Of a stretch of 33,817 nucleotides of DNA, positions 19,628-28,802 are shown piece after piece. Position numbers and translations under genes: made by a program. A model generated the notes under the pieces. It was not told the DNA's origin. It saw only the letters and a list, made by a program, of their open reading frames with translations, and made no database searches. This DNA is from an uncultured beta proteobacterium (GTDB lineage: Bacteria > Pseudomonadota > Gammaproteobacteria > Burkholderiales > Nitrosomonadaceae), in the NCBI GenBank assembly GCA_900696615.1, contig CAADGS010000103.1, positions 1 through 33,817 on the forward strand, in the 5' to 3' direction. Position 1 is the stretch's first letter. Every line of letters begins with the position of its first letter.

Positions 19628-20214
19628 TCGTGGCCTTTTATGAACAGCGGCTGCTCAGGTGTCGGTAGCTTCATACGCCACTCCAGCTTTTCCGAACTCA
19701 AATTCCATTGATTGGAACCTATTGCTTCCACTTGAAATGGCTTAGGCATTCGGGTCAGATCTAGCCATACTCGTAGCGAAGCAATATATTCCACATCCTG
19801 CCTTAGCTCAGACTTAATACTGACCGGAAAATCATGCAACTGACCTAACGCCTGCAATGCTTCTTGCAGCGTGTTAAAGCTCTGCGAATAGGATGGATAA
19901 TTCAAGTGATATTGGCGCGTAAGCGCATAATACCTTAATCCAACTCTTAACTTACTACGGGCGACCTCATCGTTCAGCCAATACCAGCGTGAATCAACCA
20001 AACTGAATTTAGTCGCAAAATAAAGCACAACGCCTTTCTCAAGCGCTTGCTCCAAAGTTGCATTGAGAATAATCTCAGAGTCGACGCTGATAAGAAACTC
20101 TTGATTGACCGCAGCCAAATTGACAGATTTTATTTGAATACTACCCGCTTGTGTGGCTGTAGCTGGCACGATAAAAAACAACGCTAAAAGAATAAGTCTG
20201 ACTTGCAGCAACAT
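19624..20214 (-). CDS. DUF4390 family exported protein
   Basis: About 196 residues, assigned from its conserved place between rsmB and ntrY and its sequence pattern (ILNATLEQALEKGVVLYFATKF, RYYALTRQYHLNY, RVWLDLTRMPKPFQVEA), which fit the DUF4390 family. The N-terminus (MLLQVRLILLALFFIVPATATQAGS) is a clear signal peptide, so it acts outside the cytoplasm. The ORF track starts at 20271 inside rsmB; the ATG at 20214, giving a clean signal peptide 19 bp after the rsmB stop, is preferred, although its ribosome site is weak. Overlap with ntrY suggests it works with the kinase, perhaps as a periplasmic sensory or accessory protein; this is inference. Confidence 0.8.
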   Translation of the reverse strand: MLLQVRLILLALFFIVPATATQAGSIQIKSVNLAAVNQEFLISVDSEIILNATLEQALEKGVVLYFATKFSLVDSRWYWLNDEVARSKLRVGLRYYALTRQYHLNYPSYSQSFNTLQEALQALGQLHDFPVSIKSELRQDVEYIASLRVWLDLTRMPKPFQVEAIGSNQWNLSSEKLEWRMKLPTPEQPLFIKGHE

Positions 20215-20233
20215 TATTTGCCACGTATTTTGA

Positions 20234-21511
20234 TTAAATTTTCTGCAACAAACTATAAAAGAATCCATCATGTTGAATATTGGGTAACAATTGTCCCTTG
20301 CTCAATGTAGCTTCAGCAAGTGGTAATGGCATCGCATCGGAATGATGTTTAAGAAACTCCTCTATCTGCACGCTATTTTCTTCTGCAAAGACCGAGCATG
20401 TTACATAAAGCAACTTACCATTCTTATTTAAAATTTTCCATAAAGCATTCAAAATTGCCTGTTGATTTGTTGCAAACCTAACCAGATCGTTCTCACGCCG
20501 CAACCATTTGATATCGGGATGTCGACACACCACACCGGAGGCAGAACATGGCACATCGGCCAAAATACGATCAAACGATCGTCCATCCCACCATGACTCA
20601 GGACTTGATGCATCTCCACAGACTAGTCGCTCGGCCGTCATTTGTAGTCGCGTAAGGTTCTGCTGTATGAGTGCAAGCCTTCCCGAATCATTATCCAGCA
20701 ATGTCAGCATCACATCTGCAATTTCCAACAAATGCATACCTTTACCACCTGGAGCAGCGCATGCATCCAGCACACGCATGCCGTCATGAACATCCAAAAA
20801 TTGTGCTGCAAACTGCGCACCCGCATCTTGAACAGACACTAAACCAACGCCAAAACCCGGTAAATCCTCCACGGTTACCGCTTTTTTTAATTGCAACGCA
20901 TCATGGTCTATCAATTCGGCGCACAGTGACTTCTCGGCCAGTAGCTGGCGATAATCACCTACATTAGTTTTACGTCGATTGACCCGTAAAGTCATGGGAG
21001 GATGTTTATTACCAGCCTCCAGGATCGCTCGAAAATCATGTGGGTATTGTGATCGTAATTTGTCAATCCACCATTGCGGATAAGAATAGCGACCCGTATC
21101 ACTCTCAACCGCTTTTTTTAATAGGCTTTCACGCTGACGAATAAAATTACGCAATACAGCATTCACCAATCCTTGCATCCCTCTTCCTTGAACCAATGAA
21201 CGCGAAGCCAAAACTGCCTGATTTACAACAGTATGCGATTGCGCTTTGCTAAATTGCAATTGATATAAACTCACCAACAACAGATACTGCAGCTGTTTGT
21301 TTCGTAGCGGCCGTTCCAGCAACAAACCAAGAATAGCGCTTAATTGCCCATAAAAACGCAATACACCATAACTCAAATCTTGAATAGCTCCCCTCTGCTG
21401 CTTCGATAATACGGTGTTTGCACGCCAAGTTTGCTGCAATACCGAAGTCAGGCTTTCGCCGGCCATGACCTTACTTATCGCAGAAGCTGCATCAAGCTGA
21501 ACCCTAATCAT
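20234..21511 (-). CDS. rsmB: 16S rRNA m5C967 methyltransferase RsmB (Sun/Fmu)
   Basis: A 425-residue enzyme with an N-terminal NusB-like RNA-binding domain (roughly 1-140) and a C-terminal Rossmann methyltransferase. The SAM motif is LDACAAPGGKGMH near 248-260. Both cysteines of m5C chemistry are visible: C322 in ADVPCSASGVVCRHPD and the nucleophile C372 in YVTCSVFAEEN. It methylates C967 of 16S rRNA. It overlaps the fmt stop by 8 bp, a typical fmt-rsmB coupling. Confidence 0.96.
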   Translation of the reverse strand: MIRVQLDAASAISKVMAGESLTSVLQQTWRANTVLSKQQRGAIQDLSYGVLRFYGQLSAILGLLLERPLRNKQLQYLLLVSLYQLQFSKAQSHTVVNQAVLASRSLVQGRGMQGLVNAVLRNFIRQRESLLKKAVESDTGRYSYPQWWIDKLRSQYPHDFRAILEAGNKHPPMTLRVNRRKTNVGDYRQLLAEKSLCAELIDHDALQLKKAVTVEDLPGFGVGLVSVQDAGAQFAAQFLDVHDGMRVLDACAAPGGKGMHLLEIADVMLTLLDNDSGRLALIQQNLTRLQMTAERLVCGDASSPESWWDGRSFDRILADVPCSASGVVCRHPDIKWLRRENDLVRFATNQQAILNALWKILNKNGKLLYVTCSVFAEENSVQIEEFLKHHSDAMPLPLAEATLSKGQLLPNIQHDGFFYSLLQKI

Positions 21512-22460
21512 ATGTCACAGTAGCATGACTCTGTTTAGAAAAACACTCACCTATCTTCAAAGGATTACCCGCAAGAAAATCAGCCACCCCTAATCTTTTG
21601 CCGCCCGATTTTTGTATCATCTCAATCTGCAACATCCCGGAACCACACGCAACAGTGATATTTTCCCGGTCTATAGCGACAATTTCTCCCGGTACGTTTG
21701 CGTTTCCCACGATTGTCTTTGCCCGCCAGATCTTTAGCAACATGCCCTGACAATGACTATAAGCTCCAGGAGTTGGATCATATGCTCGCACCATTCGATT
21801 TATTTGTTCCGCACTTTGATGCCAATCGATTTCGGTTTCGCTTTTTGTTATTTTGGCTGCATAAGTAGCTTGCGCATCATCCTGCAAAATTGGAATTAAT
21901 CCATCTTGGTTAAGTAATGCTAGAGCCTCGACGATACTTTTAGCGCCCAACTCACTTAATCTATCGTGTAATGTCTGAGTTGTATCTGTCGGCGCAATAC
22001 TCAAGTGATGCTTCAGTAACATTGCTCCCGTGTCCAACCCTGCATTCATTTGCATAATTGTGACACCTGTTTCCGGATCCCCTGCCAGGATGGCCCGTTG
22101 AATCGGAGCGGCACCGCGCCAGCGTGGCAATAGCGATGCGTGAATATTGACACAACCCATTCGGGGAATATTGAGTATCGCTTCGGGCAATATTAAACCA
22201 TAAGCTGCGACCACCATCACATCAGCATTGCATGCGCGCAATTGCTCTTGCGCTTCGGAAGTTTTAAGCGTCGGTGGTTGCAGCACAGTAAGATTATGAT
22301 ATTGAGCACGCTGTTTAACCGCACTGGCCGTATTTTTCATTCCCCGGCCTGCAGGACGGTCTGGTTGCGTTAAGACCAGGACAATTTTGTGATTTGCCTT
22401 GATCAAAGCATCCAGGGCTGTTGCAGCAAAAGGAGGGGTTCCGGCGAAAATAATTCTCAT
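21504..22460 (-). CDS. fmt: Methionyl-tRNA formyltransferase
   Basis: A 318-residue enzyme that formylates initiator Met-tRNA using 10-formyltetrahydrofolate. Family marks are MRIIFAGTPPFAATAL at the N-terminus, VVAAYGLILPEAIL and the catalytic loop NIHASLLPRWRGAAPIQRAI. The OB-like C-terminal domain follows. The ORF track adds five residues (start 22475); the family start MRIIFAGTP at 22460 is used. Neither start has a well-spaced ribosome site, and a tiny ORF ends in an ATGA overlap with this ATG. Upstream is def, whose product removes the formyl group later. Confidence 0.95.
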   Translation of the reverse strand: MRIIFAGTPPFAATALDALIKANHKIVLVLTQPDRPAGRGMKNTASAVKQRAQYHNLTVLQPPTLKTSEAQEQLRACNADVMVVAAYGLILPEAILNIPRMGCVNIHASLLPRWRGAAPIQRAILAGDPETGVTIMQMNAGLDTGAMLLKHHLSIAPTDTTQTLHDRLSELGAKSIVEALALLNQDGLIPILQDDAQATYAAKITKSETEIDWHQSAEQINRMVRAYDPTPGAYSHCQGMLLKIWRAKTIVGNANVPGEIVAIDRENITVACGSGMLQIEMIQKSGGKRLGVADFLAGNPLKIGECFSKQSHATVTYD

Positions 22461-22495
22461 CCCAAGAACACCCATTCCTCAAAAGCCACCTTCAT
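22457..22495 (-). other. Possible 12-codon leader ORF overlapping fmt start
   Basis: ATG at 22493-22495 reads MKVAFEEWVFLG and stops with TGA overlapping the fmt ATG (ATGA). Because fmt lacks a good ribosome site of its own, re-initiation from this mini-ORF is conceivable. It is equally possible that this is chance; no ribosome site stronger than GGCGGG precedes it. Confidence 0.2.
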
Positions 22496-22579
22496 CTCAG
22501 CCCGCCTGTATGAATATGAAAAACAATCTTAATAACTCTAATATTTAAGTCGACCTGCAGAAAATTCCCAACCATGCCA

Positions 22580-23083
22580 TTACATAACACTACGCTGTTT
22601 TTTCTTCAATCTTGCCAAGGTTCGTGATTGTTTAAGCTTTGACCAGTATTCAATAAATACTTTTCCGGCCAGATGATCCATTTCATGCTGAATACATACC
22701 GCCAACAGTCCATCGGCATTTAAAGTAAAAGACTCTCCGCCAACATTTAATGCACTTACAGTAACCGATTCAGCACGCTGAACTTTTCCATAAATACCGG
22801 GAACCGACAAACAACCTTCCTCATAGTCAGAAACGCCATTACGAGCGATAATTTCCGGATTAATCAATACTAGTAACTGATCATGCGTTTCCGAAATATC
22901 AATAACAATAATCCGTTCATGCACATTCACTTGCGTTGCCGCCAATCCTATTCCCGGTGCAGCATACATCGTCTCAGCCATATCCTCTACCAATTCGCGC
23001 ACCCTGTCGGTGATTCGTTCGACTGGTGCCGCCACCGTATGTAGCCTGTCATCCGGATATTGTAATATTTTTAATATAGCCAT
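22580..23083 (-). CDS. def: Peptide deformylase
   Basis: A 167-residue Fe(2+)/Zn-dependent deformylase removing the formyl group from nascent proteins. All three motifs are present: GIGLAATQ (44-51), EGCLSVPG with metal ligand C91, and QHEMDHLAG with H133, E134 and H137. Length is normal. It heads the def-fmt-rsmB series and is divergent from the LysM gene. The ATG follows a run of six T and a TATACA box directly, with no ribosome site, so the message may be leaderless. Confidence 0.97.
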   Translation of the reverse strand: MAILKILQYPDDRLHTVAAPVERITDRVRELVEDMAETMYAAPGIGLAATQVNVHERIIVIDISETHDQLLVLINPEIIARNGVSDYEEGCLSVPGIYGKVQRAESVTVSALNVGGESFTLNADGLLAVCIQHEMDHLAGKVFIEYWSKLKQSRTLARLKKKQRSVM

Positions 23084-23089
23084 AAAAAA

Positions 23090-23095
23090 TGTATA
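23090..23095 (-). promoter_or_regulatory. Putative -10 box immediately upstream of def
   Basis: TATACA on the minus strand ends six bases before the def ATG. The usual distance from -10 box to transcription start would place the start on or next to the A of the ATG. A good -35 was not found (TTTAAG at 17 bp, 3/6). Confidence 0.35.
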
Positions 23096-23154
23096 GTGAT
23101 AATAAATAATTACTTAAATTAGACCGTATCACGAATCAGTCATTCAATCTTTCC

Positions 23155-23160
23155 TATAAT
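23155..23160 (+). promoter_or_regulatory. Consensus -10 box upstream of the LysM gene
   Basis: A perfect TATAAT lies 18 bp before the ATG at 23179, between the divergent def and LysM genes. No convincing -35 is seen at 16-18 bp, so the call is tentative. Confidence 0.4.
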
Positions 23161-23178
23161 TCGCTAGCGGAGTGATTC

Positions 23179-24213
23179 ATGCAAAAATTTATTATAGCCG
23201 TGATTTTAGTTTTTGGTCTTCTTTCTACGACATCAGCCAGAACTGATAGCACTTTGCTGCGCAGTAACAGCCCTGATCGTCATGTGGTAGTGCCAGGCGA
23301 CACACTTTGGGGAATCGCTTCTAAATTTTTAAATGACCCCTGGCGATGGCCCGAAGTCTGGGGATTAAATAGAGAACAAGTAAAAAACCCGCACAAGATC
23401 TATCCCGGCGACATTGTAATTGTGGAAAGATCGCTGCAAGGAGTTCGATTACGATTAGCTGAAGACAGTAACGAAATCAGAACAATCAAATTATCGCCTA
23501 AAATACGTATCGAACAAACAGCCACTGCCGCCATTCCCAGCATCCCCGCAGCCACCATCGAACCTTTTCTAAGCCAACCGCTGGTTATTGAAAAAGATGG
23601 GCTTACCAATGCGCCTTATATACTCGGCTCCGGCGATAATCGCGTTGTCTTAAGCACTGGCAATACTGCTTATGTCAGCGGCTTACCCAAAGATAAAGGT
23701 AACGCCTGGCAGCTTTTCCGTTCCGGCAAAGCATTCAAAGATCCAGACCAGAAAGGTCTAATTCTGGGTTATGAAGCGATATACCTCGGAAATGCCAGGG
23801 CCGAAGCCTTTGCCGATGTAAGCACGGTGACTATCACACTTGCTAAGGAAGAAATCCTTAAAGGTGATCGCTTAGTACCTGCACCTGATATTATATTTAA
23901 CAATTATGCACCACACGCACCGGACTTCTCTATTAATGGCCGCATTATCTCAGTATATGGCGGCGTCACCGAAATAGGTAGAAACGCAATCGTAACGCTT
24001 AATAAGGGCAAATTAGACGGCCTGGAAATGGGGCACGTACTGGCGATTTACCGAAGAAGCCAAGCTAAATCCCTGCAAGGAGAAATGGTGCAACTTCCCG
24101 ATGAACGAACAGGATTGGCATTTGTGTTTCGTGTCTTCGATAAGCTATCCTACGCGCTGGTCGTTCAAAGCACGCATTCAATCAGAATCTTGGATGCCGT
24201 TAAAACCCCTTAA
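23179..24213 (+). CDS. Secreted LysM domain protein
   Basis: A 344-residue protein with a signal peptide (MQKFIIAVILVFGLLSTTSA) and one LysM domain near residues 34-82 (HVVVPGDTLWGIASKF through KIYPGDIVIVE), a peptidoglycan-binding fold. The remaining 250 residues, rich in beta-type sequence, have no catalytic motif I recognise. It fits the LysM peptidoglycan-binding proteins found next to dprA in betaproteobacteria and likely lies in the periplasm bound to the wall. ATG preceded by GGAG. dprA follows after 22 bp. Confidence 0.9.
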   Translation: MQKFIIAVILVFGLLSTTSARTDSTLLRSNSPDRHVVVPGDTLWGIASKFLNDPWRWPEVWGLNREQVKNPHKIYPGDIVIVERSLQGVRLRLAEDSNEIRTIKLSPKIRIEQTATAAIPSIPAATIEPFLSQPLVIEKDGLTNAPYILGSGDNRVVLSTGNTAYVSGLPKDKGNAWQLFRSGKAFKDPDQKGLILGYEAIYLGNARAEAFADVSTVTITLAKEEILKGDRLVPAPDIIFNNYAPHAPDFSINGRIISVYGGVTEIGRNAIVTLNKGKLDGLEMGHVLAIYRRSQAKSLQGEMVQLPDERTGLAFVFRVFDKLSYALVVQSTHSIRILDAVKTP

Positions 24214-24235
24214 TTATCCCTAAGTTCGTGTAGTT

Positions 24236-25330
24236 ATGTCACATCCGGCAGATATCGAATCATGGCTGAACCTTTGCCTTATTGATGGCCTAGGCGACGA
24301 AGCTATTCGACGGCTACTGGTTGCATTCGGTAACCCGACAGCAATTTTGTCCGCAGATATTACTGCAATGGAACGCATCGTAAAAAAACCCATAGCCGAG
24401 CGCATCATGCAAGGAGCAGACCGCAATAAAATCTCAGCCGCGCTCAAATGGCTGGAAGATCCGATCAATGCTGTCGTGACGCTCGCTGATCCGGATTACC
24501 CAGCACAACTGCTTAACATAGCCGATCCGCCCCCACTACTCTATTTCAAAGGCCGACGCGAATTATTGCAACTACCCGTATTGGCAGTCGTTGGTAGTCG
24601 CAATGCTACGCCACAAGGCTTATCTAATGCTGAAGTTTTTTCAGAAGCCGCTAGTAATGCCGGTCTTTGTATCGCTAGCGGCATGGCGCTTGGCATCGAC
24701 ACCGCCGCTCATCAGGGAGGGTTACGTGGTTCCGCTGCCAGTATGGCTATCGTCGGCACAGGCCTGGATATTGTCTATCCAGCAAAAAATCACCCTTTGG
24801 CTCACAAATTGGCAAAAGAGGGTGCACTAATCTCTGAATTTCCACTTGGAACACCTGCAATTGGCAGGAATTTTCCCCGCAGAAACCGCATTATCAGTGG
24901 AATAAGTCAAGGTTGCCTAGTAGTGGAAGCAGCACTGCGCAGTGGCTCGTTAATTACCGCAAGACAAGCGTTGGATCAGGGACGCGAAGTCATGGCAATT
25001 CCCGGTTCGATTCATTCACCTCTATCTAAAGGATGCCATGCGTTGATTAAACAAGGCGCAAAGCTTGTTGAAAATACGCAAGACATTTTTGATGAATTGA
25101 ACTTTCTTCCATCAACCCATAATAAGAATAGTGTAGAAAAAATTGCTGTTAAAAACTCAACTGAAAATACAGCATTACTCAAATATCTAGGTTATGATGT
25201 CGTAGATATCGACACGTTGTGCGCCCGAAGCGGCTTGACGACTGAAGTGGTATCAGCCATGCTATTAACGCTTGAGCTTGACGGTCAGGTTAGCAGCTTG
25301 CCCGGTGGATGCTACCAGAGAATTCAATGA
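24236..25330 (+). CDS. dprA: DNA processing protein DprA
   Basis: A 364-residue DprA (Smf). The N-terminal SAM-like helical part (about 1-75) is followed by the extended Rossmann fold with AVVGSRNATPQG, ASGMALGIDTAAHQGGL, IVGTGLDIVYPAKN and FPRRNRIISG. A C-terminal winged helix (ALLKYLGYDVVDIDTLCARSGL...) ends the protein. DprA loads RecA on incoming single-stranded DNA in natural transformation, but is also widespread in species not known to be competent. Part of the lysM-dprA-smg-topB string. Confidence 0.96.
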   Translation: MSHPADIESWLNLCLIDGLGDEAIRRLLVAFGNPTAILSADITAMERIVKKPIAERIMQGADRNKISAALKWLEDPINAVVTLADPDYPAQLLNIADPPPLLYFKGRRELLQLPVLAVVGSRNATPQGLSNAEVFSEAASNAGLCIASGMALGIDTAAHQGGLRGSAASMAIVGTGLDIVYPAKNHPLAHKLAKEGALISEFPLGTPAIGRNFPRRNRIISGISQGCLVVEAALRSGSLITARQALDQGREVMAIPGSIHSPLSKGCHALIKQGAKLVENTQDIFDELNFLPSTHNKNSVEKIAVKNSTENTALLKYLGYDVVDIDTLCARSGLTTEVVSAMLLTLELDGQVSSLPGGCYQRIQ

Positions 25331-25397
25331 CATCACACAATAATCAATCAGCGCTGCTAATTCCGTATTGATACTCATAACTTATTTATCGTGAATT

Positions 25398-25856
25398 ATG
25401 TTCGACATACTTATTTATTTATTTGAAAATTATTTTGATTCCGGCAGTTATCCGGATTCTGCAACCTTAACACGCAAACTCACCATGGCTGGCTTTGCAG
25501 ATGAAGATATTTCTGAAACTCTCGATTGGCTTTCAGAGATAGCAAAGCATGATACTGGAAATTATTCAACTCGCTTAATTGAAACTGATTCCTTTCGCTG
25601 TTATACAAACTACGAAATAGAAAAAATTGACACCGAAGGCCGAGGATTCATTTGCTTTCTTGAACAAGCCGGCATTATTAATCCATTACAGCGAGAATTA
25701 TTAATTGACCGTGTTTTGACAATGGATGAACATTCCTCCAGCCTTGAGAAAATCAAATTAATCGTTTTAACGGAACTGTGGATACAGAATCAACTTACAG
25801 ACGATGCCATACTAGAAAAATTATTAATCGTCAGTGACTCTCATTTCCGGCATTAA
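25398..25856 (+). CDS. smg: Smg family protein (DUF494)
   Basis: A 152-residue acidic, mainly helical cytoplasmic protein starting MFDILIYLFENYF, the Smg hallmark, with later RGFICFLEQAGII and LEKIKLIVLTELW blocks. Smg is found just after dprA in beta- and gammaproteobacteria. Its biochemical role is not established. Here it is 67 bp after dprA and 86 bp before topB. No clear ribosome site is present at the ATG. Confidence 0.93.
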   Translation: MFDILIYLFENYFDSGSYPDSATLTRKLTMAGFADEDISETLDWLSEIAKHDTGNYSTRLIETDSFRCYTNYEIEKIDTEGRGFICFLEQAGIINPLQRELLIDRVLTMDEHSSSLEKIKLIVLTELWIQNQLTDDAILEKLLIVSDSHFRH

Positions 25857-25942
25857 CACTGGCTCTACGTCGTATTTGATTTAACCAATCTATTCGTATG
25901 GCATAACTACAATAGTCGGCAACTGCTTTTTCTGACAATTTC

Positions 25943-28456
25943 ATGAGTAAATCATTAATTATAGCTGAGAAACCATCCGTAGCGGCTGATATTGCACGGG
26001 TACTGGGCGGCTTTACCAAACACACGGATTATTTCGAGAATGATCAATATGTTGTGTCTTCAGCGATTGGACACCTCCTCGAATTGGTAATTCCGGAAGA
26101 ATACGAGGTAAAACGAGGAAAGTGGAGTTTTGCAAATCTTCCGGTTATTCCACCTCATTTTGCTCTCAACCCGATCGAGAAAAGCTCCGCCCGCTTGAAG
26201 CTTCTAAGCAAGCTTATCAAACGCAAAGATATTGACACTCTCATTAATGCTTGTGACGCCGGTCGTGAAGGCGAGTTGATTTTTTATTACATCACGCGCC
26301 ATGTCGGCACAAACAAACCCATTAAGCGGCTCTGGTTACAATCGATGACCCCCGATGCAATCCGAGAGGGATTTACCAAATTATTGGATAACTCAGAGGT
26401 GGAATCTCTCGCCGAAGCGGCAGTTAGCCGATCAGAATCTGATTGGCTAGTTGGCATTAATGGCACGCGCGCCATGACTGCTTTTAACTCTCAGGAAGGT
26501 GGATTTCATAAAACCACCGTAGGCCGTGTACAAACACCAACATTAGCAATTCTTGTCGAGCGTGAAGAAAAAATCAAAAAATTCCGCCCACAAGATTTCT
26601 GGGAAGTTCATGCAACATTTGCAACTACCACGGGTAATTATATTGGCAAATGGTTTGATGAAAAATTCAGTAAAGACAAAATCAATCAAGAATTAAAACC
26701 TGAACGGTTATGGGAGTATGAGAAAGCAGTAGTCATTCATGACAAATGCCGAGGAAAGTCTGGACACGTCAGCGAAGAAAGTAAACCCAGTAAAGAAATT
26801 TGCCCGCTTTTGTACGATCTGACTAGCTTGCAGCGCGATGCAAATAGCCGTTTTGGTTTCTCTGCAAAGGTCACACTCGGATTGGCACAAGCTTTATATG
26901 AGAAACATAAGGTGCTGACTTATCCTCGTACAGATTCTCGCGCACTACCAGAGGATTATATTGCAATTGTAAAAGATACTTTGCAAAGCTTGGAAAATAC
27001 ACAATACGGAAAATTTGCCACGCAAATTCTGGCAACCAACTGGGTGATTCCCAACAAGCGCATATTCAATAACGCCAAAATCTCAGACCACTTTGCTATT
27101 ATCCCAACTTCACTCAATCCAACAAAATTAAACGAAGCCGAGACAAAACTATATGACCTGGTTGCAAAACGCTTCTTGGCAATTTTTTTCCCAGCGGCAG
27201 AATTTTTGATTACCACCCGCATCACACGCGTAGAAAACGAATCCTTCAAAACAGAAGGCAAAATCATGATTAATCCTGGCTGGCGAACAGTTTACGGTCA
27301 GTCGATTAAGACAGATGACGAAGAAGGTGATACCACGCTTGTTGCCATTACACCTGGCAAACCAGTCGTCACTGAAGAAATCGACATTATCGCCAATCAA
27401 ACTCGTCCGCCAGCAAGGTTTACTGAAGCTACTCTTCTTTCTGCCATGGAAGGAGCGGGCAAATTGGTAGAAGATGAAGAGCTGCGTGCCGCCATGAATG
27501 CAAAAGGCTTGGGCACACCGGCAACACGCGCAGCTATCATTGAAGGTTTAGTACTGGAAAATTATTTGCAGCGAATTGGACGGGAGCTCCATCCGACCGC
27601 CAAAGCTTTTTCGTTGATTACACTACTTCGTGGACTTAAGATTCCCGAACTTATTTCACCTGAATTAACAGGTAATTGGGAATTCCAATTACGCCAGATT
27701 GAACAAGGTAATTTAAAACGCGCGGCATTCATGGAAAAAATCGTCGAAATGACGCGTCATATTGTGGAACAAGCAAAGACTTCCCGCGGCGAAACAATTA
27801 CCGGGGATTTCTCTACACTTAAATCGCCCTGCCCGAAATGTGGCTGTACAGTACATGAAACTTACAAAAAATTTCAGTGCCAAAAGTGCGATTTTGCGTT
27901 GTGGAAAATTCTGGCTGGACGCCAATTTACCGTTGAAGAAATGGAAACTTTGATTACGCAGCGCCAGGTCGGTCCACTACAAGGTTTCCGAAGTAAAATG
28001 GGATCGCCTTTCAGTGCAATTATCAAACTCACCGACACTTTGGAAATGAAATTTGATTTCGGCAATACTGAAGAACTAGAAGCAATCGATTTCAGCGAGC
28101 AAACGCCCTTAGGTAAATGCCCCAAATGCAATCATGCAGTTTATGAGCACGGCTTGCATTACGTTTGTGAAAAGTCCATTGGTGCCAATCGTACTTGTGA
28201 TTTCAAGACAGGAAAAATTATCCTTGAGCGTCCAATCGAACGTGAACAGGTCACTAAGCTATTAGAAAGTGGAAAGACAGACTTACTTACAAAATTTATT
28301 TCCAAAAAAGGTAGACCTTTCTCTGCCTATCTGGTGAGAAATATCGACGGCAAAATAAGCTTTGAATTCGAGCAAAAAACACTTAAGAAAGCGACTGAAA
28401 CAAACTCAAAAGCAAAGCAATCAAAAAAACAACCGGCCCGTAAAACAGCTTCATAA
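25943..28456 (+). CDS. topB: DNA topoisomerase III
   Basis: An 837-residue type IA topoisomerase that passes one DNA strand through another, separating linked daughter chromosomes. The N-terminal Toprim domain holds INACDAGREGELIF (D105, E109), and the catalytic Tyr is Y327 in LTYPRTDSRALPEDY. After the core come two Cys clusters (CPKCGCTVHETYKKFQCQKC and CPKCNHAVYEHGLHYVCEK), two short repeats of the form GRQFTVEEM...KMGSPFSAII and ERPIEREQV...KKGRPFSAYLV, and a Lys-rich tail. The Cys clusters resemble zinc ribbons. The start is MSKSLIIAEKPSVA, the family N-terminus, with a poor ribosome site. Confidence 0.95.
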   Translation: MSKSLIIAEKPSVAADIARVLGGFTKHTDYFENDQYVVSSAIGHLLELVIPEEYEVKRGKWSFANLPVIPPHFALNPIEKSSARLKLLSKLIKRKDIDTLINACDAGREGELIFYYITRHVGTNKPIKRLWLQSMTPDAIREGFTKLLDNSEVESLAEAAVSRSESDWLVGINGTRAMTAFNSQEGGFHKTTVGRVQTPTLAILVEREEKIKKFRPQDFWEVHATFATTTGNYIGKWFDEKFSKDKINQELKPERLWEYEKAVVIHDKCRGKSGHVSEESKPSKEICPLLYDLTSLQRDANSRFGFSAKVTLGLAQALYEKHKVLTYPRTDSRALPEDYIAIVKDTLQSLENTQYGKFATQILATNWVIPNKRIFNNAKISDHFAIIPTSLNPTKLNEAETKLYDLVAKRFLAIFFPAAEFLITTRITRVENESFKTEGKIMINPGWRTVYGQSIKTDDEEGDTTLVAITPGKPVVTEEIDIIANQTRPPARFTEATLLSAMEGAGKLVEDEELRAAMNAKGLGTPATRAAIIEGLVLENYLQRIGRELHPTAKAFSLITLLRGLKIPELISPELTGNWEFQLRQIEQGNLKRAAFMEKIVEMTRHIVEQAKTSRGETITGDFSTLKSPCPKCGCTVHETYKKFQCQKCDFALWKILAGRQFTVEEMETLITQRQVGPLQGFRSKMGSPFSAIIKLTDTLEMKFDFGNTEELEAIDFSEQTPLGKCPKCNHAVYEHGLHYVCEKSIGANRTCDFKTGKIILERPIEREQVTKLLESGKTDLLTKFISKKGRPFSAYLVRNIDGKISFEFEQKTLKKATETNSKAKQSKKQPARKTAS

Positions 28457-28556
28457 AGATACAGGCCTAGTCATTTTATATCTGCACTCTTCGTTTATTC
28501 TCAGTAAATTCAATTAATGCGTGAAATCAAGTGAATGAATTTCCGATATTTAAATG

Positions 28557-28802
28557 TTAAGAATAGAAATTAATGATGTATTTAATGATTCCTCCAGAAC
28601 CCATAATGATCATAATGAGTCCGCCAACGATCGCAGCACCTTCTAAAATAATAGAAATAAATGCACGTGCTGCATTATCGAATTCTTCTTCACCCAATAA
28701 ATTTTTTCGTTTTTCTCTACGATTCTTCACCCATAATTGTAGCCAAATAGCAACAGGGATAGTCAGTAAAGAAAACATCAAAGCAATTTCAGCATCTTCC
28801 AT
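28557..28802 (-). CDS. Small two-helix membrane protein of unknown function
   Basis: 81 residues with one hydrophobic helix (about 8-25, LMFSLLTIPVAIWLQLWV), a basic/charged middle (KNRREKRKNLLGEEEFDNAARA) and a second hydrophobic stretch (about 49-78, ISIILEGAAIVGGLIMIIMGSGGIIKYI). I do not recognise a family. The ATG is preceded by GAGG at ideal spacing, and the amino-acid pattern is clearly membrane-protein-like, so I take it as a real gene. It is convergent with topB and divergent from aroA, isolated in an AT-rich pocket. Confidence 0.65.
   Translation of the reverse strand: MEDAEIALMFSLLTIPVAIWLQLWVKNRREKRKNLLGEEEFDNAARAFISIILEGAAIVGGLIMIIMGSGGIIKYIINFYS

Noticed and set aside
24990-25015. 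GGTTCGATTC string resembling a tRNA T-loop
   Set aside because: It lies inside dprA coding sequence (IPGSIHSP) with no tRNA fold around it.
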